NCBI GenBank assembly: GCA_964478515.1
Contig: CAYZIL010000002.1
Location: 1-64,000 of the forward strand
Reading direction: 5' to 3'
Length of the DNA: 64,000 nucleotides
Source: HGM13233 sp964478515
Lineage (GTDB): Bacteria; Bacillota; Clostridia; Oscillospirales; Ruminococcaceae
Both the position numbers and the translations under genes were made by a program. Every line of letters starts with the position of its first letter. Position 1 is the first letter of the stretch. This document shows positions 23,366-32,155 of this stretch, piece after piece. The notes beneath the pieces were generated by a model that did no database searches, had not been told where the DNA came from, and saw only the letters and a list, made by a program, of their open reading frames with translations.

Positions 23366-24802
23366 TCAGCGGCGCAGGATAAGGCGCATGTAAAATCTTA
23401 CGGTCTCGACAATTTTTTCGGTCGATATGCGCTCGTTGTTGGCGTGTATCATGCCGCGCTCGGCGCCGCTGAGCGCCATGGCGGAAAAGCGCATGACGTT
23501 TTCGGAAAGGCCGCTGTAATGGCGCGAATCGGACGCCGCTATCATCAAATACGGCGAGACCACAGCCTCGGGCCAGGTCTGCTCTATTGCGGCGGCGAGA
23601 TCCTGCCAACCCTTGCTGTCGGTGCGCGAATAGGTGCTGGGGTTTTCCCCCATTATCATATTGACCTCGACACTGTCGTCGCCAACGACGCCGCGCAGGT
23701 ATTCCAGCGCGCTTTCGGTGGTGTCCCCGCCCATAAGCCGCAGGTTTGCGACCAGACGCGCGCTCGGCGGCAGCACGTTGGAGGCCTTGCTGCCCTCGGC
23801 CTGAGTCAGCGCCACGGTCGTGCGCATCAGCGCGTTCAGTTCGCCACCGCGCTTTTTGCAAATTGCGTCCAGCAGCCAGCCAAAGCACCAGAGGTTGGCA
23901 AAAATCATCCGGTAGCCGAAGCTGGAGCGGCGGCCGAGCGTGTCGAACATTTCCGCCACCGGCGGCGTCAAATGCGATTTAAAGGGTGTGCTTTCCAGCT
24001 TTACGGCGGCAGCGGCCAGCACGCCTACCGGCGTGTGCGCCGGCGGCGCAGAGGCGTGCCCGCCCGCGGACAGGACTTTGAACTCTACATCCATCAGTCC
24101 CTTTTCGCCAATACCGACAAGCGCGCAGCTCTCGCTGACGCCGGGGAACACTCCCTCAACCACGGCGCCGCCCTCGTCAACGACCAGCGCCGGCACTACG
24201 CCGCGGCGCTTGAACTCGGCGACTATGCTTTTGGCCCCCTCACCGGCGACCTCCTCGTCGCCGGCAAAGGCAAAGTAGATGTCGTCTGCCGGGGCAAAGC
24301 CCTGCGAAATAAGGTTTTCGGCCGCCTCCAGCACGCCGCAAAGCGTGCCTTTGGTGTCGAGCGTGCCGCGGCCCCACAGTTCGCCGTTCTCAATAATGCC
24401 GTCAAACGCGGGTTTGTCCCAGTGCTCCTCGTTGACCGGCACAACGTCGTAATGAGCCATCAGCACGGTCGGCTCGGCGTCGGACTTGCCGGGCCATTTG
24501 AACAGCAGTCCGCTGTCGCCGACGCGCTCGTACGAGCAGGCCTTGAATATGTGCGGGTAGAGCTTCGGCAGCAGCGCGCGGAACTTGTCGAATTCCTTTT
24601 CGTCCTGCTTGGCGCGGTCGTAGTTGCTCACCGTCCGGCAGCGAATCATCGCTGCAAGGTCGTCCACCGCTTTGTGCTCGTCAAGCTTTACGTCCACAGG
24701 CTGCGCTTTTTGGTGCTCGCGCGGACGAAAAGCTGCCGTGCGTACGAGCACGACCGCGCAAAAAACCACCAAAAGGCCGATAAAAACATAAAGTGCGATC
24801 AA
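23366..24802 (-). CDS. Membrane-anchored M20 peptidase (CPS1/PM20D1-like)
   Basis: About 478 residues. One N-terminal membrane span (IALYVFIGLLVVFCAVVLV) is followed by an M20 dizinc peptidase domain: MAHYDVVPV (metal His and catalytic Asp), GRGTLDTKG (bridging Asp), GDEEVAGEG (catalytic Glu pair) and a C-terminal DSRHYSG histidine. The spacing resembles the CPS1/PM20D1 branch, which hydrolyses Gly-X dipeptides or N-acyl amino acids. Start is uncertain: TTG 24802 has AGGAAAG upstream, and TTG 24850 would add sixteen mostly basic or polar residues. It probably acts outside the membrane. Confidence 0.87.
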   Translation of the reverse strand: MIALYVFIGLLVVFCAVVLVRTAAFRPREHQKAQPVDVKLDEHKAVDDLAAMIRCRTVSNYDRAKQDEKEFDKFRALLPKLYPHIFKACSYERVGDSGLLFKWPGKSDAEPTVLMAHYDVVPVNEEHWDKPAFDGIIENGELWGRGTLDTKGTLCGVLEAAENLISQGFAPADDIYFAFAGDEEVAGEGAKSIVAEFKRRGVVPALVVDEGGAVVEGVFPGVSESCALVGIGEKGLMDVEFKVLSAGGHASAPPAHTPVGVLAAAAVKLESTPFKSHLTPPVAEMFDTLGRRSSFGYRMIFANLWCFGWLLDAICKKRGGELNALMRTTVALTQAEGSKASNVLPPSARLVANLRLMGGDTTESALEYLRGVVGDDSVEVNMIMGENPSTYSRTDSKGWQDLAAAIEQTWPEAVVSPYLMIAASDSRHYSGLSENVMRFSAMALSGAERGMIHANNERISTEKIVETVRFYMRLILRR

Positions 24803-24917
24803 TTTTCTCTTTCCTTTCCTGTTTTGCTTATTGCCTTTACAATAGCACAAAGCCGACCCTTAGTCCACCGCAAAAGTCGATTTTACAGCCGCTTGCACCG
24901 CAGGCAGATAAAAAAAT

Positions 24918-24946
24918 TTGCATTATTCTATGTATTGTCATATAAT
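24918..24946 (+). promoter_or_regulatory. Promoter of typA
   Basis: TTGCAT (24918-24923) and perfect TATAAT (24941-24946) with a 17-base spacer. It supports transcription starting near 24953 and thus a start codon downstream of 24966. Confidence 0.75.
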
Positions 24947-25025
24947 ACAATTTTGTGACAGATAATTGTCTATGTTGTATAGACTATCAGCGGCCGGCGG
25001 GCCGTTAATGTGGGGAGTTTTATTT

Positions 25026-26849
25026 TTGAAAAACGAAAGTATCCGCAATGTGGCTATTATTGCCCACGTTGACCACGGCAAAACGACGCTGGTCGACGAA
25101 ATACTCAAGCAGGCAGGCATTTACCGCGAAAACCAAACCGTGGTTGAACGCGTTATGGACTCGGGCGACCTTGAGCGCGAGCGCGGCATAACCATACTTG
25201 CCAAGAACACCGCCGTCAACTACAAGGGGATAAAAATCAATATCGTCGACACCCCGGGCCACGCTGACTTCGGCGGAGAAGTTGAGCGCATACTCAAAAT
25301 GGTCAACGGTGTTATACTGCTTGTCGACGCCGCCGAAGGACCCATGCCGCAGACCCGCTTCGTGCTTTCGCGCGCGCTGGAGCTCGGCCACCGCGTCATC
25401 GTCGTCGTCAACAAGATTGACCGCCCCGACGCCCGCGTCCACGAGGTAATAGACGAGGTTCTTGAGCTGCTTATGGACCTTGACGCCACTGACGAACAGC
25501 TGGACTCGCCAATGCTCTTTTGCTCTGCGCGCAACGGCACGGCAACTTTTTCACCCGACGCCGTCGGCACCGACTTGCGGCCGCTGTTTGAAACCATTGT
25601 CGAATATATTCCCGCTCCGCAAGGTGACGCCGACGCGCCCTTCCAGATGCTCGTTTCCTCAATTGACTACAACGAATTTGTCGGCCGCATCGCTATTGGC
25701 CGCATAGAGCGCGGCACGCTGCGCCAGAACGACGAAATTGCCGTTTGCAACTACCACGACGACAAACCGCCCGAAAAGGCCAAGGCTGTGAGCATGTACG
25801 AGTTCGACGGCCTTGAGCGCGTGCCAATCACCGAGTCCACCGCCGGCAATATTATTGCCCTTTCCGGCATCGGCGACATCACTATCGGCGACACTATCTG
25901 CTCGCCGGCCGACGTCGAGCCGCTGGCGTTCGTAAAAATTTCGGCGCCGACAATGGAAATGACCTTCTCGGTCAACGACTCGCCCTTTGCGGGGCGCGAG
26001 GGCAAATTCGTCACCTCGCGCAATCTGCGCGAGCGGCTTTTCCGCGAGACGCTTAAAGACGTCTCTTTGCGCGTCAGCGAAACCGACAGCACCGACGCGT
26101 TCAACGTTTCCGGGCGCGGCGAAATGCACCTGTCCATCCTTATAGAGACCATGCGTCGCGAGGGCTACGAATTTCAAGTCTCGCCGCCGCGCATGCTCAA
26201 CAAAAAAATAGACGGCGAGCTTTGCGAGCCGTTTGAAAGCGTGCTTATTGACGTTCCCAGCGACTGTGTCGGCGCCGTAATAGAAAAGCTCGGCGCCCGC
26301 CGCGGCGAAATGCTGGAAATGACCCCCGTCGGCAGCCGGATGAAAATGCAGTTTCTCGTTCCGTCGCGCGGCCTTATCGGCTACCGCAACGAGCTGCTTA
26401 CCGACACCCGCGGCGAGGGCATAATGGCCTCGGTCTTTGACAGCTACAAGCCCATGCGCGGCGATATTGTTCGCCGCATCACCGGCTCGCTGGTAGCTTT
26501 TGAGACGGGCGAGTCCGTCACCTACGGGCTTTACAACGCGCAGGAGCGCGGCACGCTGTTTATCGGCCCCGGCGTTCCGGTTTATGCCGGCATGATAGTC
26601 GGCAGCTGCCCCAAGCAGGAGGACATTACCGTCAACGTCTGCAAGCGCAAACAGCTTACCAACATGCGCGCTGCCGGCAGCGACGAGTCGCTGCGGCTGA
26701 CAACGCCGACTGTGCTGTCGCTGGAGCAGTGTCTTGAGTTCATTGCCGACGACGAGCTGCTTGAAGTCACGCCCAAAAGCCTGCGCTTGCGCAAGCGCCT
26801 GCTCGACCAGGCCGCGCGCATGCGTCTGCTGATGAAAAAGAAATCCTGA
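25026..26849 (+). CDS. typA: Translational GTPase TypA/BipA
   Basis: About 607 residues, the normal family length. The N-terminal GTPase has AHVDHGKTT, RGITI, DTPGHADF and NKIDRP. It is followed by EF-G-like domains and the BipA C-terminal domain (PSRGLIGYRNELLTDTRGEG). It binds ribosomes and assists subunit assembly and stress translation. The best start is TTG 25026, with GGGGAG ten bases upstream and family-like beginning KNESIRNVAIIAH; ATG 24966 would add 20 residues not typical of the family. It is monocistronic with its own promoter and terminator. Confidence 0.95.
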   Translation: MKNESIRNVAIIAHVDHGKTTLVDEILKQAGIYRENQTVVERVMDSGDLERERGITILAKNTAVNYKGIKINIVDTPGHADFGGEVERILKMVNGVILLVDAAEGPMPQTRFVLSRALELGHRVIVVVNKIDRPDARVHEVIDEVLELLMDLDATDEQLDSPMLFCSARNGTATFSPDAVGTDLRPLFETIVEYIPAPQGDADAPFQMLVSSIDYNEFVGRIAIGRIERGTLRQNDEIAVCNYHDDKPPEKAKAVSMYEFDGLERVPITESTAGNIIALSGIGDITIGDTICSPADVEPLAFVKISAPTMEMTFSVNDSPFAGREGKFVTSRNLRERLFRETLKDVSLRVSETDSTDAFNVSGRGEMHLSILIETMRREGYEFQVSPPRMLNKKIDGELCEPFESVLIDVPSDCVGAVIEKLGARRGEMLEMTPVGSRMKMQFLVPSRGLIGYRNELLTDTRGEGIMASVFDSYKPMRGDIVRRITGSLVAFETGESVTYGLYNAQERGTLFIGPGVPVYAGMIVGSCPKQEDITVNVCKRKQLTNMRAAGSDESLRLTTPTVLSLEQCLEFIADDELLEVTPKSLRLRKRLLDQAARMRLLMKKKS

Positions 26850-26867
26850 TTTTTACCGCAATACACA

Positions 26868-26902
26868 GGCGGCGGGAACTTAAGTTCCCGCCGCCGTTTT
26901 TT
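26868..26902 (+). terminator. Terminator of typA
   Basis: A perfect 28-base palindrome (GGCGGCGGGAACTT with its complement) followed by GTTTTTT. It may also serve the convergent small membrane-protein gene. Confidence 0.9.
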
Positions 26903-26923
26903 GTGCTTTATGTGCGCCGCCGC

Positions 26924-27223
26924 TCAGCCGATATATTCCACAAAGTAGTCGATTGCCAGCGCCAGGTACAAAACGAAGAATATCGCCTCCATAAAAGCCA
27001 CTTTCAGCGGCGGGTGGCGGTGATACATCTTCAAGTCCTCCACTACCTCAAACAAATATGCGCCGGCGCCGAAAATATAAGCGGCACTGCGCAGCGGGTG
27101 CATTGCGCCGCGCAGTAAAAACGACAGCGTCATCAGCACCCCGAAAGCCGCAGCAAAGATATTACGCCACAGCAGCAGGTCCGGCTCTTTCTTTTCGGCC
27201 GACTCTTTTTCCTCTTCTCTCAT
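26924..27223 (-). CDS. Small three-span membrane protein
   Basis: 99 residues. A charged N-terminus (MREEEKESAEKKEPD) is followed by hydrophobic segments at about 22-42, 48-62 and 75-95, so the protein is integral. No family is recognised. AGAGGT precedes the ATG at 27223; longer readings lack a ribosome site. It follows the DUF6440 gene by 37 bases in the same direction and may be the last gene of that operon. Confidence 0.65.
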   Translation of the reverse strand: MREEEKESAEKKEPDLLLWRNIFAAAFGVLMTLSFLLRGAMHPLRSAAYIFGAGAYLFEVVEDLKMYHRHPPLKVAFMEAIFFVLYLALAIDYFVEYIG

Positions 27224-27260
27224 TATGTACCTCTTTTTTCTCTGTCCCAGGTCTTTTGTC

Positions 27261-27464
27261 TTATCGCTCGTCCCAGTCACAAGTAGCAACGTCGCTTACT
27301 ATCGGCTTGCCGTCGCGGTCAAGCAGCGCGCACAAGCCGCCACTGTAGCCGCTTTGGTGAAACAGATAGTTGACGCCGGTCTCGCGGTCAACCAGAATCT
27401 CGCTGGCGGTGGCAAAGCCGCCGTCACTGTGGATTTTCACAAATCTCTGTTTGTTGTTCTTCAT
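27261..27464 (-). CDS. DUF6440-like small protein
   Basis: 67 residues. The sequence RETGVNYLFHQSGYSGGLCALLDRDGKPIV matches a small family common in Firmicutes, predicted as a compact beta-sheet protein of unknown function. ATG 27464 is chosen for its distance from GGAAAGGG. Its first 41 bases overlap the end of the EamA transporter gene, so the two are translationally linked. Confidence 0.75.
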   Translation of the reverse strand: MKNNKQRFVKIHSDGGFATASEILVDRETGVNYLFHQSGYSGGLCALLDRDGKPIVSDVATCDWDER

Positions 27465-28374
27465 GTGCATTCCCTTTCCGGCCCGATGAGCCGATAACTA
27501 CGCCGACGATTATCAGCGCCGCGCCGGCTACGCCCATAACGGATATTTTTTCGTGCAGTACCAGCGCCGCCACGACCATAGTCACGAAGGGGTTGATATA
27601 TATATAGTTGTTGGTCACGACCGTGCCCAGGCGGCGCGTCGCCGAGCTCCAAAAAACGTAGCACAGCGCACTGCCGAAAACGCCCAGAAACACCAAGCAA
27701 AACAGCACGTCCGCTCGCGCCAACGGCGCGAGCGGCAGCGGCGTGCGCGTAATAAAAAGCAGCGGCAGCGCCATCACCAGCGCATAAAACATCATCTTGC
27801 GCGTCATCAGCAGCGCGTCGAAGCGGCCGAGACTGCGGTGCAGCACCACAGAATAGACCGCCCAGCACAGCGCTCCGGCCAGCGCAATTAAATCGCCGAG
27901 CGGATTGAGTTTCAGTATGACGGTACCGTTGAAAACTACCAGCGCCACGCCGAAAAAAGCGACTGCGAAACCGTAAAAAACGCTGCGCGTCAACTTTTCC
28001 TCGGTGAAAAAATGCGCCAGCAGCGCCGTGAGCACCGGCGCCGCCGCAACAATTATACTGACGTTGGACGCCAGCGTCAGGGTCAGCGCGTAGTTTTCGC
28101 AAAGATAGTAACAAAACGCGCCGCTCGCTCCCATTGCCAGAAAACACAGCTCGTCGCGCGGCGTTGTGCGCACCCTTTTCGGGTACAACAGCCAAAGCAG
28201 CACCCAGGCAATGGCAAAGCGCGCCGTCATCACCGCCAGCGGCTGGTAATAGCGCAGCATTATTTTGCTGGCGATAAAGGTGCTGCCCCAGACAATTATT
28301 GTGAACAGCGCCGTTAAGTGAGCGCCCAGCAGGCTGTTTTGCGGGGTTTTACTGCTCAATGTAGGCTCTTTCAA
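27424..28374 (-). CDS. EamA-family (DMT) transporter
   Basis: Ten hydrophobic segments in two EamA repeats. The first begins LTALFTIIVWGSTFIASKIM, and the second includes LGVFGSALCYVFWSSATRRLG with the conserved INPF segment. These transporters export amino acids, nucleosides or drugs; the substrate is unknown. The start is uncertain: TTG 28374 and TTG 28359 both overlap the cyclophilin gene's end, with only a weak GAAAGAG site for the latter. It lies in a tight minus-strand run from ROK kinase to the small membrane protein. Confidence 0.87.
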   Translation of the reverse strand: MKEPTLSSKTPQNSLLGAHLTALFTIIVWGSTFIASKIMLRYYQPLAVMTARFAIAWVLLWLLYPKRVRTTPRDELCFLAMGASGAFCYYLCENYALTLTLASNVSIIVAAAPVLTALLAHFFTEEKLTRSVFYGFAVAFFGVALVVFNGTVILKLNPLGDLIALAGALCWAVYSVVLHRSLGRFDALLMTRKMMFYALVMALPLLFITRTPLPLAPLARADVLFCLVFLGVFGSALCYVFWSSATRRLGTVVTNNYIYINPFVTMVVAALVLHEKISVMGVAGAALIIVGVVIGSSGRKGNAHEEQQTEICENPQ

Positions 28375-28822
28375 TCACCACCGGCTCCAGCGGCCGGTCG
28401 TTGTAGTCGGTGCGCACGTCGGCAATCCGGTCGACCTCGTCCATGCCGGCACACACGCGTCCGAACGCGGCGTAGCTGCCGTCAAGGTGCGGGGCGTCCT
28501 TGTGGACAATAAAAAACTGACTGCTGGCCGAGTCGGGGTCGGCCGAGCGCGCCATGGAAACGACGCCGCGCCCGTGCTTGAGCGGGTTTTTGACTCCGTT
28601 GGCGGCAAACTCGCCCTTGACCTTTTGTGCCGAGCCGCCGGTGCCGTCGCCGCGCGGGTCGCCGCCCTGAATCATGAAGCCGTTTATGACTCTGTGAAAG
28701 CAAAGGCCGTCGTAAAAGCCCTCGCCCACCAATTTTTCAAAATTTGCCGCTGACAGCGGCGCCGCGGCCGGCTCGAGCTCTATTTTAATTTCGCCGCCGT
28801 TCTTAATTTTCAAGACTACCAT
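28349..28822 (-). CDS. Cyclophilin-type peptidyl-prolyl isomerase
   Basis: 157 residues, cytoplasmic, with no signal peptide. Cyclophilin signatures are GFYDGLCFHRVINGFMIQGGDP with the catalytic Arg, a Gly/Thr loop, GVVSMARS, and SQFFIVHKDAPHLDG. It catalyses proline cis-trans isomerisation in protein folding. GGAGCT lies upstream of the ATG. It overlaps the EamA gene by 11-26 bases depending on that gene's start. Confidence 0.93.
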   Translation of the reverse strand: MVVLKIKNGGEIKIELEPAAAPLSAANFEKLVGEGFYDGLCFHRVINGFMIQGGDPRGDGTGGSAQKVKGEFAANGVKNPLKHGRGVVSMARSADPDSASSQFFIVHKDAPHLDGSYAAFGRVCAGMDEVDRIADVRTDYNDRPLEPVVIERAYIEQ

Positions 28823-28834
28823 TTTATAAGCTCC

Positions 28835-29119
28835 TTAAATATTGAATGCGAACGTCAAAACAAAAATAATCAGACCGACCAGCGCGACGGTAAGGTTGCG
28901 CTTGTCGTCGCCCTTGCCGGCGGCGTACATCACTGCAAAGCCTATGCTTACCAGCGACGGAATTGCCAGTCCCACAAGCTTCGGCATAGTCGTACCGCTC
29001 TCGCCGGAAAAACCCACTTGTACGACAAGCGTGTCGGGCAGTATTATAATGCCCACAATCAGCGCGGCCAGTGCAACTACTATTATTACCGCCGCATATA
29101 CCATTTTTTTGTTCTTCAT
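28835..29119 (-). CDS. Small DUF1648-like membrane protein
   Basis: 94 residues with three hydrophobic segments: ~6-27 (VYAAVIIVVALAALIVGIIIL), ~48-66 and ~77-93. The polar loop GFSGESGTTMPKLVGL matches the N-terminal DUF1648 unit of SdpI-type immunity proteins, where a similar IPxHF/PK loop lies between spans, but it lacks the SdpI core. Function is unknown. It sits between the ROK kinase and cyclophilin genes, 12 bases before the latter. Confidence 0.6.
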   Translation of the reverse strand: MKNKKMVYAAVIIVVALAALIVGIIILPDTLVVQVGFSGESGTTMPKLVGLAIPSLVSIGFAVMYAAGKGDDKRNLTVALVGLIIFVLTFAFNI

Positions 29120-29139
29120 TTTATCTCCCTAAATGTTTT

Positions 29140-30075
29140 TTATCGCCAACTGTCGCTGAGAATCAGCGCCGCGGCGCCGCGGCTGGCGGCGTCGTATCCC
29201 AGACGCGTGCGTTCTATGGGAATATTGCGGGCAAATTCAACGCAGCAGCCGTCGAGTGTGCGGCGAATCGGCTCCATGAGCAAGTCGAGCGACGCCGCCA
29301 CACCGCCGCCGATAAACACCCGCGCCGGGTTGACCATATTTAGCGCCGCGGCCAGTGCGCGGCCAATATACACTCCCGACAAATACATTATGCCGGCCGC
29401 TTTTTCGTTGCCGTCGCGTGCCAGCTGCGCGCAGCCGGCGGCGTCCTGCTCAAGCCCCGCCGCGGCAAACGCCGCCGCAAAGGTTTTGTCGTCGGCAGCC
29501 TCGTCGCGCACGCGCGCGCCAATGCCGGCGCCGGAGGCCATCGCCTCGGCGCAACCGCTTTGCCCGCACGGACAGCGGCGCGGCCGCTCATATTCAACTT
29601 TTATGTGACCTATCTCGCCGGCGACGTCGTTGTGGCCGCGAAATATTTTGCCGCCGCTGACAATGGCGCCACCTATGCCGTTGCTGACTGTCATCCAAAA
29701 AAGGTCGTCGAAACCGCCGAAATAGGCCTCGGCAATACCGCAGGCATTGACGTCACCCTCGGTCGCGACATTCTCTATCCCTGTTGCCTTTCGGAACGAC
29801 TCGACCATGTCGATGTCTCTCCATCCGATACTGGGCGCAAACAAAAGCGTGTTGCCCGAAACCATCCCCGGCGGCACGACGCCCAGACCCTTTAAGTCTG
29901 CAAAGGCTATGCCCAGCTCGCCGCAGCACTGCTGCAGCGCCGCAGTGCAGTCGGCAAAATGCTCTTTATATTCTCGCTTTGTGCCCAGCTTTTTTCGTGC
30001 CAGCAGCTCGCCGCTCTCGTTTATGACCGAGGCCACTGTCTTACTGCCGCCAATATCTATAGCGCCAACATACAT
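29140..30075 (-). CDS. ROK-family sugar kinase (glucokinase-like)
   Basis: 311 residues. The N-terminal phosphate motif is AIDIGGSKT and the central segment is TVSNGIGGAIVSGG. The ROK zinc site follows: GEIGHIKVE then CPCGQSGCAE, with the His and Cys ligands. No HTH domain is present, so it is an enzyme rather than a repressor. It probably phosphorylates glucose or an amino sugar with ATP. AAGGAG precedes the ATG. It is divergent from the SIS-HAD fusion gene. Confidence 0.9.
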   Translation of the reverse strand: MYVGAIDIGGSKTVASVINESGELLARKKLGTKREYKEHFADCTAALQQCCGELGIAFADLKGLGVVPPGMVSGNTLLFAPSIGWRDIDMVESFRKATGIENVATEGDVNACGIAEAYFGGFDDLFWMTVSNGIGGAIVSGGKIFRGHNDVAGEIGHIKVEYERPRRCPCGQSGCAEAMASGAGIGARVRDEAADDKTFAAAFAAAGLEQDAAGCAQLARDGNEKAAGIMYLSGVYIGRALAAALNMVNPARVFIGGGVAASLDLLMEPIRRTLDGCCVEFARNIPIERTRLGYDAASRGAAALILSDSWR

Positions 30076-30149
30076 AGCTGCAACTCCTTAATATTTTTTC
30101 CAGACAAATACTATCATAAAGCTACCGTAAAATCAATTTTACCGCTCTC

Positions 30150-30178
30150 TTGCGAAACGCTGCTTTTTTTGATATATT
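30150..30178 (+). promoter_or_regulatory. Promoter of the SIS-HAD/xpt operon
   Basis: TTGCGA (30150-30155) and TATATT (30173-30178) with a 17-base spacer, 32 bases ahead of the start codon. The short leader leaves no room for a purine riboswitch. Confidence 0.6.
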
Positions 30179-30209
30179 AATATAATGAAAAACCAAAGGA
30201 GATGTCCTA

Positions 30210-31301
30210 ATGTCTGAATGCGCTTATACCGGCTCGAGCGACCCCGAACTTTACTCGCGTGAAGTCACCGACGCGCTCGCGCGTACCGATTTCGGCACAC
30301 TGAAAAAAATCGCCGCCCTGCTTGCAGACGCAAAACAGCGCGGCGCCAATATCTATACCGCTGGCAACGGCGGCAGCGCCGCCACGGCCAGCCATATTGT
30401 CAACGACCTGCTGAAGGGCTGCCGGCGCGGCAATATAGAGGGACTGCGCGCCAGCTGCCTTAACGATTCCAGCACGCTGGTCACCTGCCTTGCCAACGAC
30501 TTTTGCTATGCCGACATATACACCGTGCTGCTGCGCACCTACGCGCGCCGCGGCGACGTGCTGCTGGTCTTCAGCGGCAGCGGCAACTCCGCCAATATTC
30601 TCAGCGTGTGCAAAACCGCCCGCAGCATGGGCATAAGCGTGGTCGGCTTCGGCGGCCGCGACGGCGGCGCCATGAAAGAGCTGTGCGACATTTGCTTGCT
30701 CGCGCCGCTCAACTGTATGGAACAAATAGAGGACCTGCACATGCTCTACTGCCACTCGCTGGTCAGCTGTGTGCGCGGCTTGCTGGAAGACATTTGGGAC
30801 GTTGAGGTCGTCAATCACGACCCGCACGGCAATTTCAAATATGCCTTCTTCAACTTTGACGGCACTGTTGCCTACGCGGAAAAGGACGACAACGGCGAAT
30901 ACTCCTCTGCCGAACTTGCCGCCGGCGCTGCGGGTTACCTGCGTGAGCTCAACGCCCGCGGCGTGCGCTGCTATCTTTTTGACTCTGTCGACCCCAGCGC
31001 TCTGGCGCACCGTTTGGGTATAGACGACTGTTTCGCGCGCATTGGCGACTCGACGCTGCTTGAGCAGATGATATCCGAAGAAAACATTGACGTCGGCAAG
31101 TTTGTCATTGTTTCCGACGACGCGGACAACATTTTCGCCGCCAAACAGTGCGGCGGCTATGCCGTTGCCGTTGCCGGAATGCGCCCCGCCAAGGGCAACC
31201 GCATAGACAGCGAACGCCGCGCCGCTGTCGCAGACGCCGGCGCCGACTGTATCATCCCCGGCTTTGCCGGCGCTCAGCGCCTGACAGAGCTGCTGTTCTG
31301 A
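30210..31301 (+). CDS. SIS-domain sugar isomerase-like protein fused to a degenerate HAD domain
   Basis: 363 residues. Residues ~25-195 form a SIS domain of the phosphoheptose isomerase (GmhA) type: GNGGSAATASHIVNDL, FSGSGNS, and a C-terminal QIEDLHMLYCHSL helix with the family's Gln/His. From ~208 a HAD-like domain follows, but its motif I reads FFNFDGT, with Asn at 215 in place of the nucleophile Asp; D217 and the late acidic motif SDDADN are kept. Phosphatase activity is therefore doubtful. The layout recalls a GmhA-GmhB fusion for heptose phosphate, although GmhB activity would be lost. It is cotranscribed with xpt ten bases downstream. Confidence 0.8.
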   Translation: MSECAYTGSSDPELYSREVTDALARTDFGTLKKIAALLADAKQRGANIYTAGNGGSAATASHIVNDLLKGCRRGNIEGLRASCLNDSSTLVTCLANDFCYADIYTVLLRTYARRGDVLLVFSGSGNSANILSVCKTARSMGISVVGFGGRDGGAMKELCDICLLAPLNCMEQIEDLHMLYCHSLVSCVRGLLEDIWDVEVVNHDPHGNFKYAFFNFDGTVAYAEKDDNGEYSSAELAAGAAGYLRELNARGVRCYLFDSVDPSALAHRLGIDDCFARIGDSTLLEQMISEENIDVGKFVIVSDDADNIFAAKQCGGYAVAVAGMRPAKGNRIDSERRAAVADAGADCIIPGFAGAQRLTELLF

Positions 31302-31311
31302 GCTCACTGTC

Positions 31312-31884
31312 ATGGAATTGCTTGAACAGCGCATTTTGCGCGACGGCCGTGTGCGACCCGGCGAAATATTAAAGGTCGACAGCTTCCTTAACCACCAGCT
31401 CGACACCGTGTTTTTAATGGAGCTGGCCGAGGAATTTAAGCGCATTTTCGCCGCCGAAAAACCGACGAAGGTGCTGACAGTCGAGGCCTCCGGCATTGCG
31501 CTGGCAACGCTTACCGGCCTTGCTTTCGGTATTCCGGCGGTCTTCGCCAAAAAAAGCGCCTCAAAAAATCTCGACGGCGACGTATACCGCAGCGAGGTGC
31601 GCTCCTATACCCGCGGCGGCGTATATGACATAATGGTCGAGGAACGCTTTTTGAATTTTGACGACCGCGTACTTATTATCGACGATTTTCTTGCCCGCGG
31701 CGCCGCGCTGCGCGGACTTATTTATATTGTGCGCCGCTCCGGCGCCCATCTGTGCGGCTGCGGTATTGCCGTGGAAAAGGGCTTTCAAAACGGCGGGCGC
31801 GAACTGCGCGCCGAGGGTGTAAACCTGCACTCGCTAGCTATTGTTGACAGCATGGACGACGGCAAAATAACCTTCCGCCGCTGA
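31312..31884 (+). CDS. xpt: Xanthine phosphoribosyltransferase
   Basis: 190 residues. It converts xanthine and PRPP to XMP in purine salvage. The start MELLEQRILRDGRVRPGEILKVDSFLNHQ-like pattern, the VEASGIALA phosphate segment, KKSASKNLDGD and the PRPP loop VLIIDDFLARGAAL closely match Bacillus Xpt. The usual xpt-pbuX pairing is absent; instead it follows the SIS-HAD gene. A strong terminator ends the unit. Confidence 0.93.
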   Translation: MELLEQRILRDGRVRPGEILKVDSFLNHQLDTVFLMELAEEFKRIFAAEKPTKVLTVEASGIALATLTGLAFGIPAVFAKKSASKNLDGDVYRSEVRSYTRGGVYDIMVEERFLNFDDRVLIIDDFLARGAALRGLIYIVRRSGAHLCGCGIAVEKGFQNGGRELRAEGVNLHSLAIVDSMDDGKITFRR

Positions 31885-31938
31885 ATGCGGCGCGTCTGAA
31901 AAACTCCCGCATTTTAGTTGTATCCACTGCGTCTTAGG

Positions 31939-31968
31939 GCGTCGCCGCAATTGCGGCGACGCTTTTTT
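31939..31968 (+). terminator. Terminator of the SIS-HAD/xpt operon
   Basis: A perfect 24-base palindrome, GCGTCGCCGCAA with its complement, followed by six T residues. Confidence 0.9.
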
Positions 31969-32081
31969 GTCGTCTTCACGCTTTTAGCAACTCGCAAAAC
32001 ATGCTGCACCTAATATACCCGCCGAAAAAAACGCCGTGTAAAGCTTCATGCCGCGATAATGTGCTGCGCTGTGCGCGGCTG

Positions 32082-32114
32082 AAAAAACCGCGCGTCCGAA
32101 AAGCGGACGCGCGG
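32082..32114 (-). terminator. Terminator of the AIM24 gene
   Basis: Perfect eleven-base stem CCGCGCGTCCG/CGGACGCGCGG with a five-base loop. On the minus strand it is followed by six T residues, 42 bases after the stop. The rest of the 270-base gap holds nothing further that I recognise. Confidence 0.85.
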
Positions 32115-32155
32115 CGAGAAATATTTTTCCGACAAGTGTTTTTGGCGCTTGCTGT

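Noticed and set aside
23444..24958. A 504-codon plus-strand frame
   Set aside because: Antisense to the M20 peptidase; no motif and no ribosome site.
31000..31320. Purine riboswitch for xpt
   Set aside because: xpt begins ten bases after the SIS-HAD gene, and the leader before 30210 is too short; no aptamer-like junction was seen.
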